Source: Pseudomonas coleopterorum
GTDB taxonomy: Bacteria; Pseudomonadota; Gammaproteobacteria; Pseudomonadales; Pseudomonadaceae
Assembly: GCF_900105555.1 (NCBI RefSeq)
Contig: NZ_FNTZ01000001.1
Location: forward strand, 930,001 to 994,000
Reading direction: 5' to 3'
Length of the DNA: 64,000 nt
Shown: positions 34,225 to 44,677 of the stretch, in pieces
Position numbering within the stretch: the first letter of the stretch is position 1
Layout: each line of letters begins with the position of its first letter
Position numbers and translations under genes: made by a program
The notes under the pieces: model-generated
What the model saw: the letters and a program-made list of their open reading frames with translations, nothing else
What the model was told of the DNA's origin: nothing
The model's database searches: none

Positions 34225-36966
34225 ATGTTTGCGCCTTTGTTAAAGAAACTTTTTGGAAGCAAGAACGAGCGTGAAGTACGACGCATGCTCAAGACGGTAC
34301 AAGCCGTCAATGCCTTCGAAGAGCAGATGGTGGCCCTTTCGGACGAGCAGCTGCGCGCCAAGACCGCAGAGTTCAAGGCCCGCCTGGCAAAAGGCGAGAC
34401 CCTCGACCAGCTGCTGCCCGAAGCCTTCGCCGTCTGCCGCGAAGCCGGCAAGCGCGTCATGGGTATGCGGCACTTCGATGTCCAGCTGATCGGTGGCATC
34501 ACCCTGCACGAAGGCATGATCGCCGAAATGCGCACCGGTGAAGGCAAGACCCTGGTAGCGACCCTGGGCGTGTACCTCAACGCACTGTCCGGCAAGGGCG
34601 TGCACGTGGTCACGGTCAACGACTACCTGGCGCGTCGCGATGCCAACTGGATGCGTCCGCTGTACGAATACCTGGGCCTTACCGTCGGCGTGGTCACGCC
34701 GTTCGCGCCGCCGGAAGAGAAGCGTCTGGCCTATGCCGCCGACATCACCTACGGCACCAACAACGAATTCGGTTTCGACTACCTGCGCGACAACATGGCG
34801 TTCAGCATGGAAGAGAAATTCCAGCGCGAGCTGAATTTCGCCGTGATCGACGAAGTCGACTCCATCCTGATCGACGAAGCCCGTACGCCGCTGATCATCT
34901 CCGGCCAGGCCGAAGACAGCTCCAAGCTGTACACCGAGATCAACCGCCTGATCCCGCAACTCGAGCAGCACATCGAGGAAGTCGAGGGCCAGGTCACCAA
35001 GGAAGGCCACTACAGCATCGACGAGAAGACCCGTCAGGTCGAACTCAACGAAGCCGGTCACCAGTACATCGAGGAAATGCTCACCCGCGCCGGCCTGCTG
35101 GCCGAGGGCGAGAGCCTCTACTCGGCGCACAACCTGGGCCTGCTGACCCACGTCTACGCCGGCCTGCGTGCGCACAAGCTGTTCAACCGCAACGTCGAGT
35201 ACATCGTCCAGGACGGGCAGATCCTGCTGGTCGACGAGCACACCGGTCGTACCATGCCGGGCCGTCGCCTGTCCGAAGGCCTGCATCAGGCTATCGAGGC
35301 CAAGGAAAACCTGAACATCCAGGCCGAGAGCCAGACCCTCGCCTCGACCACGTTCCAGAACTACTTCCGCCTGTACAACAAGCTCTCGGGCATGACCGGT
35401 ACGGCCGACACCGAAGCGTTCGAGTTCGCCCAGATCTACCAGCTCAACGTGATGGTGATCCCGCCGAACAAGCCGCTGGCGCGCAAGGACTTCAACGACC
35501 TGGTCTATCTGACTGCGGACGAGAAGTACGCCGCCATCGTTACCGACATCAAGGAAAGCATGGCCCAGGGCCGTCCGGTGCTGGTCGGTACTGCAACCAT
35601 CGAAACCTCCGAGCACATGTCGCGCCTGCTCAACCAGGAAGGCATCGAGCACAAGGTGCTCAACGCCAAGTTCCACGAGAAGGAAGCGGAGATCATCGCC
35701 CAGGCCGGTCGTCCCGGCGCGCTGACCATCGCCACCAACATGGCCGGTCGCGGTACCGACATCCTGCTGGGCGGCAACTGGGAAGTCGAAGTCGCCTCCC
35801 TGGAAAACCCGACCGAAGAGCAGATCGCGCAGATCAAGGCCGACTGGCAGAAGCGTCATCAGCAGGTGCTCGAATCCGGTGGTCTGCACGTGATCGCTTC
35901 CGAGCGTCACGAGTCGCGCCGTATCGACAACCAGCTGCGTGGCCGTGCCGGTCGTCAGGGTGACGCCGGTTCCAGCCGCTTCTACCTGTCGCTGGAAGAC
36001 AGCCTGATGCGCATCTTCGCCTCCGACCGGGTGAAGAACTTCATGAAGGCGCTGGGCATGCAGTCCGGCGAAGCCATCGAGCATCGCATGGTCACCAACG
36101 CGATCGAAAAGGCCCAGCGCAAGGTCGAAGGCCGCAACTTCGACATCCGCAAGCAATTGCTGGAGTTCGACGACGTCGCCAACGAGCAGCGCAAGGTCAT
36201 CTACCACATGCGCAACAGCCTGCTGGCGTCCGACAACGTCGGAGACACCATTGCCGACTTCCGTCAGGAAGTCCTTGGTCAGCTGTTCTCCCAGCACATT
36301 CCGCCACAGTCGCTGCCCGAGCAGTGGGACGTTCCAGGCCTGGAAGCGGCCTTGCAGACCGATTTCGGCGTGAGCCTGCCGATCCAGCAGTGGCTGGATG
36401 CGGACGACAAGCTGTACGAGGAGACCCTGCGCGAGAAGGTCATGGTCGAGTTGCTGGCGGCCTACACCGAGAAGGAAGATCAGGCCAGCGCCGACGCCCT
36501 GCGCACCTTCGAGAAGCAGATCCTGCTGCGCGTGCTCGACGACCTGTGGAAAGATCACCTGTCGACCATGGACCACCTGCGTCACGGTATTCACCTGCGC
36601 GGCTACGCCCAGAAGAACCCGAAGCAGGAGTACAAGCGCGAGTCGTTCAGCCTGTTCCAGGAGCTGCTCGATTCGATCAAGCGCGACACCATCCGTGTGC
36701 TGTCTCACGTTCAGGTGCGCCGCGAAGATCCGGTCGAAGAAGAAGCGCGTCTGCGTCGCGATGCCGAGGAGTTGGCAGCGCGCATGCAGTTCGAACACGC
36801 CCCGGCGCCGGGCCTGGACCAGCCCGAAGTATTGGCCGAAGACGCCGAAGTCGTTGCCGCCACCGTGTCGGAGCCAGTGCGCAATGACCAGAAGCTGGGC
36901 CGCAACGAATTGTGCTGGTGCGGCTCGGGCAAGAAATTCAAGCATTGCCACGGCAAGATCGACTGA
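34225..36966 (+). CDS. secA: Preprotein translocase ATPase SecA
   Basis: Motor of the Sec export pathway. It begins [18 protein letters not shown], has Walker A in [13 protein letters not shown] (near 102), [17 protein letters not shown] (DEAD-box-like Walker B), the [16 protein letters not shown] and [14 protein letters not shown] motifs of the second nucleotide domain, and a C-terminal zinc-binding tail [13 protein letters not shown] for SecB. 913 residues, normal for the genus. The start follows GGAAGATCCTGCCAAT, a modest RBS. No gene overlaps it; argJ starts 143 bases later. Confidence 0.98.
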   Translation: MFAPLLKKLFGSKNEREVRRMLKTVQAVNAFEEQMVALSDEQLRAKTAEFKARLAKGETLDQLLPEAFAVCREAGKRVMGMRHFDVQLIGGITLHEGMIAEMRTGEGKTLVATLGVYLNALSGKGVHVVTVNDYLARRDANWMRPLYEYLGLTVGVVTPFAPPEEKRLAYAADITYGTNNEFGFDYLRDNMAFSMEEKFQRELNFAVIDEVDSILIDEARTPLIISGQAEDSSKLYTEINRLIPQLEQHIEEVEGQVTKEGHYSIDEKTRQVELNEAGHQYIEEMLTRAGLLAEGESLYSAHNLGLLTHVYAGLRAHKLFNRNVEYIVQDGQILLVDEHTGRTMPGRRLSEGLHQAIEAKENLNIQAESQTLASTTFQNYFRLYNKLSGMTGTADTEAFEFAQIYQLNVMVIPPNKPLARKDFNDLVYLTADEKYAAIVTDIKESMAQGRPVLVGTATIETSEHMSRLLNQEGIEHKVLNAKFHEKEAEIIAQAGRPGALTIATNMAGRGTDILLGGNWEVEVASLENPTEEQIAQIKADWQKRHQQVLESGGLHVIASERHESRRIDNQLRGRAGRQGDAGSSRFYLSLEDSLMRIFASDRVKNFMKALGMQSGEAIEHRMVTNAIEKAQRKVEGRNFDIRKQLLEFDDVANEQRKVIYHMRNSLLASDNVGDTIADFRQEVLGQLFSQHIPPQSLPEQWDVPGLEAALQTDFGVSLPIQQWLDADDKLYEETLREKVMVELLAAYTEKEDQASADALRTFEKQILLRVLDDLWKDHLSTMDHLRHGIHLRGYAQKNPKQEYKRESFSLFQELLDSIKRDTIRVLSHVQVRREDPVEEEARLRRDAEELAARMQFEHAPAPGLDQPEVLAEDAEVVAATVSEPVRNDQKLGRNELCWCGSGKKFKHCHGKID

Positions 36967-37109
36967 TCGCGTTTCGACAGGCTTTGCAGCAACATCACGC
37001 CGCGACTGACGCTGGTTCCCAGGATGGGTGCCCGCGTACGGATCGCGGCGTTCGTCCCTCTACTGGCGGCGTCGACGATACGCCGCAGATTCCTCAAAGG
37101 AGTGCTCAC

Positions 37110-38327
37110 ATGGCTGTTGGTCTTGGTCCCTTGCCCACGCTGCATCCGGTTCCGGGTTTCGAGCTGGGCATCTCCAGCGCCGGTATCAAACGCCCCGGAC
37201 GCAAGGACGTTGTGGTCATGCGTTGCGCCGAGGGTTCCAGCGTCGCCGGCGTGTTCACCCTGAATGCGTTCTGCGCGGCACCGGTCATTGTGTCCAAGCA
37301 GCGCGTGGGTGGCCCCGTGCGTTATCTGTTGACCAATACCGGCAACGCCAACGCCGGGACCGGCGAGCCGGGTCTGGCTGCGGCCGAGCGCACCACGGCG
37401 CGTCTGGCCGAACTGGCGGGCGTGGACGCCAGCGCCGTGCTGCCGTTCTCCACCGGGGTGATTGGCGAGCCACTGCCCGTCGAGAAGATCGAAGGGGCCT
37501 TGCAGGCTGCGCTCGACGATCTGTCGATCGACAACTGGGCGGCTGCGGCCACCGGCATCATGACCACGGACACCCTGCCCAAGGGCGCCAGTCGCCAGTT
37601 CCAGCACGAGGGCGTCACCGTCACCGTGACCGGTATCAGCAAAGGCGCCGGCATGATCCGCCCGAACATGGCGACCATGCTGGGCTACATCGCCACCGAC
37701 GCCAAGGTCGCGCCGGGTGTGCTGCAGGATCTGCTGCGCGACGGCGCCAACAAGTCGTTCAACCGCATCACCATCGACGGTGACACCTCGACCAACGACT
37801 GCTGCATGCTGGTCGCCACCGGGCAGGCGGCGTTGCCGGAAATCAACGAGGCCAGCGGGCCGCTGTTCGCAGCGCTCAAGCAGGCGGTTCTCGAGGTGTG
37901 CATGGAAGTGGCCCAGGCCATCGTGCGCGACGGCGAGGGGGCGACCAAGTTCGTCACGGTCCAGGTCAACGGCGGCGGCAACCACCAGGAGTGTCTGGAC
38001 GTGGCCTACACCGTGGCCCACTCGCCGCTGATCAAGACGGCGCTGTTCGCTTCCGATCCGAACTGGGGGCGCATTCTGGCCGCTGTCGGCCGGGCCGGTG
38101 TGCCGGAGCTGGATGTCAGCAAGATCGACGTGTTCCTGGGCGATGTGTGCATCGCCAGCCGTGGCGCCCGTGCTGCCAGCTATACCGAGGAGCAGGGCTC
38201 GGCGGTGATGGCGCAGGAAGAGATCGGCATTCGGATCGAGCTGGGTCGCGGCGAGTGCAGCGAGACCATCTGGACCACCGACCTGTCCCACGAGTACGTG
38301 AAGATCAACGCCGAATACCGCACCTGA
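37110..38327 (+). CDS. argJ: Bifunctional ornithine acetyltransferase / N-acetylglutamate synthase
   Basis: Recycles the acetyl group between N-acetylornithine and glutamate in arginine synthesis. It is an Ntn-fold precursor that cleaves itself before the Thr in [11 protein letters not shown]; that Thr is residue 189 and becomes the nucleophile of the beta chain. The start ATG 37110 has AAAGGAG upstream and gives 405 residues ([20 protein letters not shown]). The long open frame before it is not coding. Late motif: [18 protein letters not shown]. Confidence 0.97.
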   Translation: MAVGLGPLPTLHPVPGFELGISSAGIKRPGRKDVVVMRCAEGSSVAGVFTLNAFCAAPVIVSKQRVGGPVRYLLTNTGNANAGTGEPGLAAAERTTARLAELAGVDASAVLPFSTGVIGEPLPVEKIEGALQAALDDLSIDNWAAAATGIMTTDTLPKGASRQFQHEGVTVTVTGISKGAGMIRPNMATMLGYIATDAKVAPGVLQDLLRDGANKSFNRITIDGDTSTNDCCMLVATGQAALPEINEASGPLFAALKQAVLEVCMEVAQAIVRDGEGATKFVTVQVNGGGNHQECLDVAYTVAHSPLIKTALFASDPNWGRILAAVGRAGVPELDVSKIDVFLGDVCIASRGARAASYTEEQGSAVMAQEEIGIRIELGRGECSETIWTTDLSHEYVKINAEYRT

Positions 38328-38395
38328 CTGGCGCGCCCGGCTGCGCCTTGCAGGGGCATCCGGGCACTGGCAGCTCAGCGCGGTCTGGAGATCGA

Positions 38396-39340
38396 GTGAA
38401 ACGAATACATGTAGCCGCCGCGGTGATCCGTGGCGCGGATCAGCGCATTCTGATTGCCCGCCGCGGCGATACCCAGCACCAGGGCGGTCTGTGGGAGTTT
38501 CCCGGTGGCAAGGTCGAGCCCGGCGAGACGGTGCAGGCGGCGCTGGCCCGCGAGCTGCGCGAGGAGTTGGGGATCGAGGTAAGCCTGGCGCGGCCGTTGA
38601 TCAAGGTGCATCACGACTACGCCGACAAGCAGGTCCTGCTGGATGTCTGGGAAGTCACCGCGTTCACGGGTGACCCCCATGGCGTCGAAGGCCAGCCGTT
38701 GGCATGGGTCAAGGCGCGCGAGCTGCCGGGCTACGCGTTTCCCGAGGCCAATCGGCCGATCGTGGCGGCGGCCAGTCTGCCGGGCGAATACCTGATCACC
38801 CCGGATGGGCTGGACAACTCGACCCTGCTGCGCGGCATGCAGGAAGCGATCGCCGGTGGCATCAAGCTGCTGCAACTGCGCGCACCTAATGGCTACGATC
38901 CGCAGTACCGCGACCTGGCGGTGGATGCGGTCGGGTTGTGTGCAGGCAAGGCCCAGTTGATGCTCAAGGGGCCATTGGAGTGGCTGGGCGATTTTCCTTC
39001 GGCCGGGTGGCACCTGACCTCGGCGCAGTTGCGCAAATACGCCAGCAAAGGTCGGCCGTTTCCCGCCGAGCGTTGGCTGGCCGCGTCTTGTCACGATGCC
39101 GAAGAGCTGGCGTTGGCGCAGCAGATGGGTGTGGATTTCGTCACCCTTTCGCCCGTGCAACCGACCCTGACCCATCCCGATGCGCAGCCATTGGGCTGGG
39201 ATCAGGCGCGTGGTTTGATCGAGGGCTTCAACCAGCCGGTGTTCCTGCTGGGCGGGCTGCGGCCGCAGGATCAGGCGAAAGCCTGGGAGATCGGTGCCCA
39301 AGGTGTCGCAGGCATTCGCGCCTTCTGGCCCTCTCCCTGA
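38396..39340 (+). CDS. Nudix hydrolase fused to a ThiE-like domain
   Basis: Two-domain protein of 314 residues. Residues 1-128 form a MutT-like Nudix domain with a full Nudix box (GGKVEPGETVQAALARELRE then ELGI; 37-60), likely cleaning 8-oxo-dGTP. Residues ~133-314 resemble thiamine-phosphate synthase, but the catalytic marks are missing: QLRAP instead of QLRxK, and WHLTSAQL instead of HLGQxD. The fusion is known in pseudomonads next to argJ; the role of the second half is not known to me. GTG 38396 is chosen because homology to MutT begins there (KRIHVAAAVI); no strong RBS is seen. Confidence 0.88.
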   Translation: MKRIHVAAAVIRGADQRILIARRGDTQHQGGLWEFPGGKVEPGETVQAALARELREELGIEVSLARPLIKVHHDYADKQVLLDVWEVTAFTGDPHGVEGQPLAWVKARELPGYAFPEANRPIVAAASLPGEYLITPDGLDNSTLLRGMQEAIAGGIKLLQLRAPNGYDPQYRDLAVDAVGLCAGKAQLMLKGPLEWLGDFPSAGWHLTSAQLRKYASKGRPFPAERWLAASCHDAEELALAQQMGVDFVTLSPVQPTLTHPDAQPLGWDQARGLIEGFNQPVFLLGGLRPQDQAKAWEIGAQGVAGIRAFWPSP

Positions 39341-39359
39341 CAACCGCTCCGCGCACCCC

Positions 39360-39382
39360 CTGTAGCAGCGGCGCAAGCCGCG
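39360..39382 (+). repeat. Single degenerate REP element
   Basis: CTGTAGCAGCGGCGCAAGCC then GCG, related to the GTAGGAGCGG core with one change, in the 42-base gap between two convergent genes. Confidence 0.55.
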
Positions 39383-39958
39383 TCAGCGGTCACTCGACTT
39401 GGCTGGCTGCCAGAGAATCTCGGGAATACTTTCACGCCGGGCGATGATCCGTGCAGCCACGAACAGCAGATCGGACATCCGGTTGATGTACGCCAGGCTC
39501 ACCGCCGACAACGGCTCAACCGCATTGAGCTGCTGACAGCGGCGCTCGGCTGTACGCGCCAGGCTGCGGCATACATGGGCCTGGGCAATCAGCAGCGAGC
39601 CTCCCGGTAGAATGAAGTTTTCCAGCGGGCCCAGCTCGTCGTTCCAGGTATCGATGGCCGCCTCCAGGCGCTCTACCTCCTTTGCATCCAGCGCCTGGTA
39701 TGCAGGCATGGCCAACTCCCCACCCAGATCGAACAGCCGATGCTGACAGGGCGCGAGCACCTCGCTGACCTCGTTCAGCCGCGAATCGTCGGCCAGCCCT
39801 GCCAGCAGCACGCCCAGCTGGCTGTTCAGGCTGTCGACTTCGCCAATGGCCTCCACGCGGGGATGGTCCTTGGGCACCCGACGGCCGTCGCCGAGCCCGG
39901 TTTCACCTTGGTCGCCGGTGCGCGTGTAAATCTTCGACAGGCGAAAGCCCATGTTCAT
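39383..39958 (-). CDS. Cob(I)yrinic acid a,c-diamide adenosyltransferase, PduO type
   Basis: Makes adenosylcobalamin from cob(I)alamin and ATP. The ATP motif SKIYTRTGDQGETGLGDGRRVPKD (near 8-31; seen in parts KIYTRTGDQGETGL and GDGRRV), the EVDSLNSQLGVL helix and the CRSLARTAERRCQQL motif with the Arg pair of PduO enzymes are all present, ending NRMSDLLFVAARI. 191 residues. The start at 39958 overlaps the sensor kinase stop by three bases (ATGA), so translation is probably coupled; an ATG two codons in (39952) is also possible. Confidence 0.92.
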   Translation of the reverse strand: MNMGFRLSKIYTRTGDQGETGLGDGRRVPKDHPRVEAIGEVDSLNSQLGVLLAGLADDSRLNEVSEVLAPCQHRLFDLGGELAMPAYQALDAKEVERLEAAIDTWNDELGPLENFILPGGSLLIAQAHVCRSLARTAERRCQQLNAVEPLSAVSLAYINRMSDLLFVAARIIARRESIPEILWQPAKSSDR

Positions 39959-41970
39959 ATCTCCGTGGTGGTGAGGGGCAGCGGATTGCCGGCCAATGGC
40001 AGGCGCAGCGTGAAGCAGGTGCCCTGGCCGGGGCTGGACTGCACTTCCATCTGGCCCTTGTGGTTGTTGGTGATGATGAAGTAGGACACCGACAGGCCCA
40101 GCCCGGTGCCCTGGCCGATCTCCTTGGTGGTGAAGAACGGTTCGAAGATGCGCTTGCGCACGCTCTCGGGCATTCCCACACCGTTGTCCTCGACCTGGAT
40201 TTCAGCCCATGGCGGGTTCAGTCGCGTGCGCAGGGTGATGCGTCCCGGTTCCTGTTCGTCGTTGCGCTGATGAATGGCCTGGGCGGCATTCTTCAGCAGG
40301 TTGAGCAGCACCTGCTCCAGTTCGTTGGCCGTGCCGGGCACCGGGCCCAGTGCCGGGTCGAACTGGCGCACGATGTTCTGCCCCTTGAAGTCGAAACCGA
40401 TCGCCAGGTCGAAGTCGTTGCCGGCGATTTCCACGGCTTGATCGATCAGCGCCGGCAGCTCGCAGGGCGCCATTTCCCGGGTGCTGCGGCGGCTGAAGCT
40501 GAGCATGTGGGTGACGATCTTCGCGGCCCGTGCGCCAGCCTGCTGGATACCGTCGAGCAACTGCGGGATTTCTCGTCCTTGCAGGTAGGCGTTCACCGCG
40601 GCCAGATCGATACCGGCGTCGCTGGCTTGTTCGAGGTTCTTCGGCAGGTCGGCCGAGAGGCGCCGCCTGACGTTCTGCACGTTGTGCAGGATCGCGCCCA
40701 GGGGGTTGTTGATCTCGTGAGCCATCCCCGCTGCGAGGCCGCCGACCGAGAGCATCTTTTCCGACTGCACCATCATTTCTTCCAGCGACAGGCGCTGGGT
40801 GATGTCGTCGATACGAATCACCACCCCGCGGCCGGCGCCGCCCATCAGCGGATAGAAGGTCAGCGCGTAATGGCGGGGCGTATCGTCCTTGACCCAGGTC
40901 ACCCGCTCGATCTTGGCCACCGTGTGTTGTTCGACGGTGGTCTTGAGTTGCGGCAGGAACGGCTTGAGTGGGGCGAACGCGAGAAAGATCGGCTGGTTCA
41001 GCGCCTCGTCCAGCGGCGTGCCGGAAAGGGCGCTGGCCTCCTGGTTCCATTGGGTGACGTACAGTTGCTCGTCGAGGGCGATGAGTGCCGACGGCATGGA
41101 GTCGATGATGCTGTTGAGGTAGTTCTGGAAACCGGTGAGCTTCTTTTCGATCTTGCTGCGCACCTGGACTTCAAGTTCGAGCTTGCGGTTGGTGTGGCGG
41201 GTTTCCTCGGCCAGTCCCTGGGCCTGGTCGTAGGCGGCCTGAGACTCGTCGCGGGCTCGCTTGAGCTGCTGTTCGCGCGCCTCGATGCGCGAAAGCATGG
41301 TGTTGAAGGCTTCCGCCAGACTGCCGATCTCGTCATGGTTGCCGCGGCCTGCGCGCAAGGCGTAGTTCTCCTCGCGGGTGACCTGGCGCGACAGTTCTTC
41401 GAGGCGATAGATGGGCTGGGTGATCAGGCGCTTGATCTGCCGGGCGATGACCAGCCACAACAATACGCTGAACACCAGGATGCCGAGGCTCGCAGTGAGG
41501 GTGCCGGTGTAGAACGCCACGGGCAGCTCGCTGCTGGCCACCAGCAACAGATGGCCGGCGTTGGGCAGTGGCACCAACTGGGTGCTGCGGAATTCAGTGG
41601 AACGCCAGCTTTCGATGCTGTCGAAGCGCGCGGGCATCTTCAATCGATCGCCGTGCTGCAACTGGGCCAGACGCTCGCCCTGGGCATCGTAGATGGCCGC
41701 GGCGCGCAGGGGCGAATAGCCATTGAGCTCTTCGAGCAGGGCCTCGGCCTCCTGCGGCGAGCGCACCGCCCGCTGCGCGAGGCTGGGGTTGGCCAGCAGC
41801 CGGCCAATCGTCTGCAGAGCCTGGGGTGCCATGCTCTCCTGGGAGATCCAATAGGCCGCGCTGATGAACGTCAGGTTGGCGACCAGCAGCACGGTGGTCA
41901 ACAGCACCAGCAGGGCGGCCAGCAGCTTCTGGCCAACCGGCAGGTTCTCGAGTCTCTGGCGCAGGGGCAT
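39955..41970 (-). CDS. Orphan sensor histidine kinase (HAMP-PAS-HisKA-HATPase)
   Basis: Inner-membrane kinase of 671 residues. Two transmembrane helices (about 13-40 and 160-185) enclose a periplasmic sensor of about 120 residues. Then come HAMP (~185-240), a coiled coil (~240-285), a PAS domain (~295-400), HisKA with His418 in [19 protein letters not shown], and HATPase with N box [11 protein letters not shown]1 DNGVGMPE and G2 GTGLGLS. The H box is NtrB/DctB-like. No response regulator lies nearby. A TTG 18 bases earlier is in frame, but ATG 41970 has GGAAG upstream. It is coupled to the cobalamin adenosyltransferase gene. Confidence 0.88.
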   Translation of the reverse strand: MPLRQRLENLPVGQKLLAALLVLLTTVLLVANLTFISAAYWISQESMAPQALQTIGRLLANPSLAQRAVRSPQEAEALLEELNGYSPLRAAAIYDAQGERLAQLQHGDRLKMPARFDSIESWRSTEFRSTQLVPLPNAGHLLLVASSELPVAFYTGTLTASLGILVFSVLLWLVIARQIKRLITQPIYRLEELSRQVTREENYALRAGRGNHDEIGSLAEAFNTMLSRIEAREQQLKRARDESQAAYDQAQGLAEETRHTNRKLELEVQVRSKIEKKLTGFQNYLNSIIDSMPSALIALDEQLYVTQWNQEASALSGTPLDEALNQPIFLAFAPLKPFLPQLKTTVEQHTVAKIERVTWVKDDTPRHYALTFYPLMGGAGRGVVIRIDDITQRLSLEEMMVQSEKMLSVGGLAAGMAHEINNPLGAILHNVQNVRRRLSADLPKNLEQASDAGIDLAAVNAYLQGREIPQLLDGIQQAGARAAKIVTHMLSFSRRSTREMAPCELPALIDQAVEIAGNDFDLAIGFDFKGQNIVRQFDPALGPVPGTANELEQVLLNLLKNAAQAIHQRNDEQEPGRITLRTRLNPPWAEIQVEDNGVGMPESVRKRIFEPFFTTKEIGQGTGLGLSVSYFIITNNHKGQMEVQSSPGQGTCFTLRLPLAGNPLPLTTTEI

Positions 41971-42075
41971 GGGTGTGATCGCTTCCAAGGCAGTGCAGGG
42001 CAGAGCCGCAGTGTAGCAAAGTGTGCTGCGGGCACCGTGAGAGCGCGTATTGTCCGAGAAAGGAGCGACGCGGCT

Positions 42076-43071
<996 letters not shown>

Positions 43072-43108
43072 TCAAGCCGCAGGTGGCCTTTCACAATGCC
43101 GGCTCCCT

Positions 43109-43114
43109 TATAAT
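43109..43114 (+). promoter_or_regulatory. Consensus -10 box upstream of yajQ
   Basis: Perfect TATAAT, 76 bases before the yajQ start. The -35 is poor (TTTCAC at 43089 gives a 14-base spacer), so confidence is moderate. Confidence 0.45.
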
Positions 43115-43190
43115 GAGCGGGCATTTCAATCGTCAAGCCAGGCGCGCTCCTTCTTTCAACGAGCCGCCGATCATTTTCCGGAGAAAACAC

Positions 43191-43670
43191 ATGCCCTCGT
43201 TCGACGTAGTGTCCGAGTTGGACAAGCACGAAGTCACCAACGCGGTCGACAACGCCATCAAGGAGCTGGATCGCCGTTACGACCTCAAAGGCAAAGGCAG
43301 TTTCGCCTTCAAGGACCTCACGGTCACCCTGACCGCCGAAGCCGAGTTCCAGCTCGAAGCCATGATCGAGATCCTCAAGATGGCCCTGGTCAAGCGCAAG
43401 ATCGACGTGCAGTGCCTCGAGATCAAGGACGCCTATGCCTCGGGCAAGGAAATGAAGCAGGAAGCCGTGCTGCGCGAAGGCATCGAAAAGGAACTGGCGA
43501 AGAAGATCGTCGCCCACGTCAAGGATGCCAAGCTCAAGGTGCAGGCGGCCATCCAGGGTGAGCAGGTGCGCATCACCGGCAAGAAGCGCGATGACCTGCA
43601 GGAGGCGATTGCCGCCCTGCGCGCCAAGGAATTCGGCATGCCCCTGCAGTTCAACAACTTCCGCGATTGA
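43191..43670 (+). CDS. yajQ: YajQ family nucleotide-binding protein
   Basis: UPF0234 protein of 159 residues. In Xanthomonas a YajQ homologue binds c-di-GMP and acts on transcription; the Pseudomonas role is less settled. It shows [20 protein letters not shown], the RRYDLKGKG motif, two RNA-recognition-like folds, and the C-terminal [11 protein letters not shown] typical of the family. ATG 43191 follows CCGGAGAAAACAC; the open frame upstream has no support. Divergent from panE. Confidence 0.94.
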   Translation: MPSFDVVSELDKHEVTNAVDNAIKELDRRYDLKGKGSFAFKDLTVTLTAEAEFQLEAMIEILKMALVKRKIDVQCLEIKDAYASGKEMKQEAVLREGIEKELAKKIVAHVKDAKLKVQAAIQGEQVRITGKKRDDLQEAIAALRAKEFGMPLQFNNFRD

Positions 43671-43704
43671 TGAAACCTTGGGCTGCCCGAGGCGTCGGAG
43701 CAGG

Positions 43705-43741
43705 TGCCCCCGAGGGACGCGATCCCATGTGGTCGGGGGCA
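43705..43741 (+). other. Stable hairpin between yajQ and mscS
   Basis: Outer arms TGCCCCCGA (43705-43713) and TCGGGGGCA (43733-43741) pair perfectly, and an inner GGGA/TCCC stem (43714-43717, 43723-43726) stacks on them. No T-run follows, so it is not a standard terminator. It lies 30 bases before mscS. Confidence 0.6.
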
Positions 43742-43770
43742 TACGTGTATTACGGTGGTAGGAGAACCCC

Positions 43771-44619
43771 ATGGATTTGAACGCAGAAGTCGATCATCTG
43801 GTAAAGGCTTCACAAGCCTGGATTCCGATGGTCATGCAATATGCCAGCAAGGTCGTCCTGGCGCTGGTGGTGTTGTGTGTAGGGTGGTGGCTGATCAACA
43901 GGGTCACCGCCAGCCTGCAGAAACTCTTGGCGTTGCGGCACATCGACCTGGCGTTGCAGCGTTTCATCGGCACCTTGGCCAACGTCGTTCTGAAGATTCT
44001 GCTGTTGGTCAGCGTCGCCTCGACCATCGGCATCGAAACCACGTCGTTCGTCGCCGCCATCGGTGGTGCGACCGTGGCCATCGGTCTGGCCCTGCAAGGC
44101 AGCCTGGCGAACTTCGCCGGCGGTGTGCTGATCCTGCTGTTTCGTCCTTTCCGTATCGGTGACTGGATCGAAGCGCAGGGTGTGAGCGGTACCGTCGACT
44201 CCATCCAGATCTTTCACACCGTATTGCGCACCGGCGACAACCGCACGGTGATCCTGCCCAACGGCAACCTGTCCAACGGCATCATCACCAACACCAACCG
44301 TCAGCCTACGCGCAAGATCACCTTCGACATCGGCGTGGACTACGACGCCGACCTGCAGAAGGCCCGCGAGATCCTGCTGGACCTGGCCAGGGACCCACGC
44401 GTGCTGCAGACACCGGCACCCGAAGCCGTGGTGGCCGCCCTGGGCGACAGTTCGATCACCGTGTCCCTGCGCATATGGGTGAACACCGGCGACTTCGGCG
44501 CAGTGACCAACATGCTCAACGGCGAGATTCGCGATCGCCTGCGCGCCGAGGGTATCGACATTCCATTCCCGCAGCGGGTCATCCGCGTGATGCAGGAAGA
44601 AGCCAAGCAGCCAGCCTGA
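43771..44619 (+). CDS. mscS: Small-conductance mechanosensitive channel (MscS family)
   Basis: Channel that opens under membrane tension at osmotic downshock. The 282 residues match E. coli MscS in size: three transmembrane helices (about 20-45, 65-85, 90-125), with the glycine/alanine-packed pore helix GATVAIGLALQGSLANFAGG then VLILLFRPFRIGDWIE, and a cytoplasmic cage with RTGDNRTVILPNGNLSNG. RBS GGTAGGAGAACCCC. It follows yajQ by 100 bases with a hairpin in between. Confidence 0.95.
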   Translation: MDLNAEVDHLVKASQAWIPMVMQYASKVVLALVVLCVGWWLINRVTASLQKLLALRHIDLALQRFIGTLANVVLKILLLVSVASTIGIETTSFVAAIGGATVAIGLALQGSLANFAGGVLILLFRPFRIGDWIEAQGVSGTVDSIQIFHTVLRTGDNRTVILPNGNLSNGIITNTNRQPTRKITFDIGVDYDADLQKAREILLDLARDPRVLQTPAPEAVVAALGDSSITVSLRIWVNTGDFGAVTNMLNGEIRDRLRAEGIDIPFPQRVIRVMQEEAKQPA

Positions 44620-44641
44620 GTCTGTCTTGCGAGGCGCAACG

Positions 44642-44676
44642 AAAAAGCCCCGGTCGTCATGGCCGGGGCTTTTTTT
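44642..44676. terminator. Bidirectional terminator between mscS and ampG
   Basis: AAAAAGCCCCGG...CCGGGGCTTTTTTT. A-run and T-run on either side of the stem let it serve both mscS (+) and the convergent ampG (-). Confidence 0.9.
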
Positions 44677-44677
44677 G

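Noticed and set aside
34240..36951. Open frame of 903 codons antisense to secA
   Set aside because: It mirrors SecA over its whole length, shows no domain and no RBS. Long antisense frames are expected with GC-rich third positions. The same holds for 363-1799, 11868-13658, 17059-18921, 21696-23156, 24211-25704 and 49042-50154.
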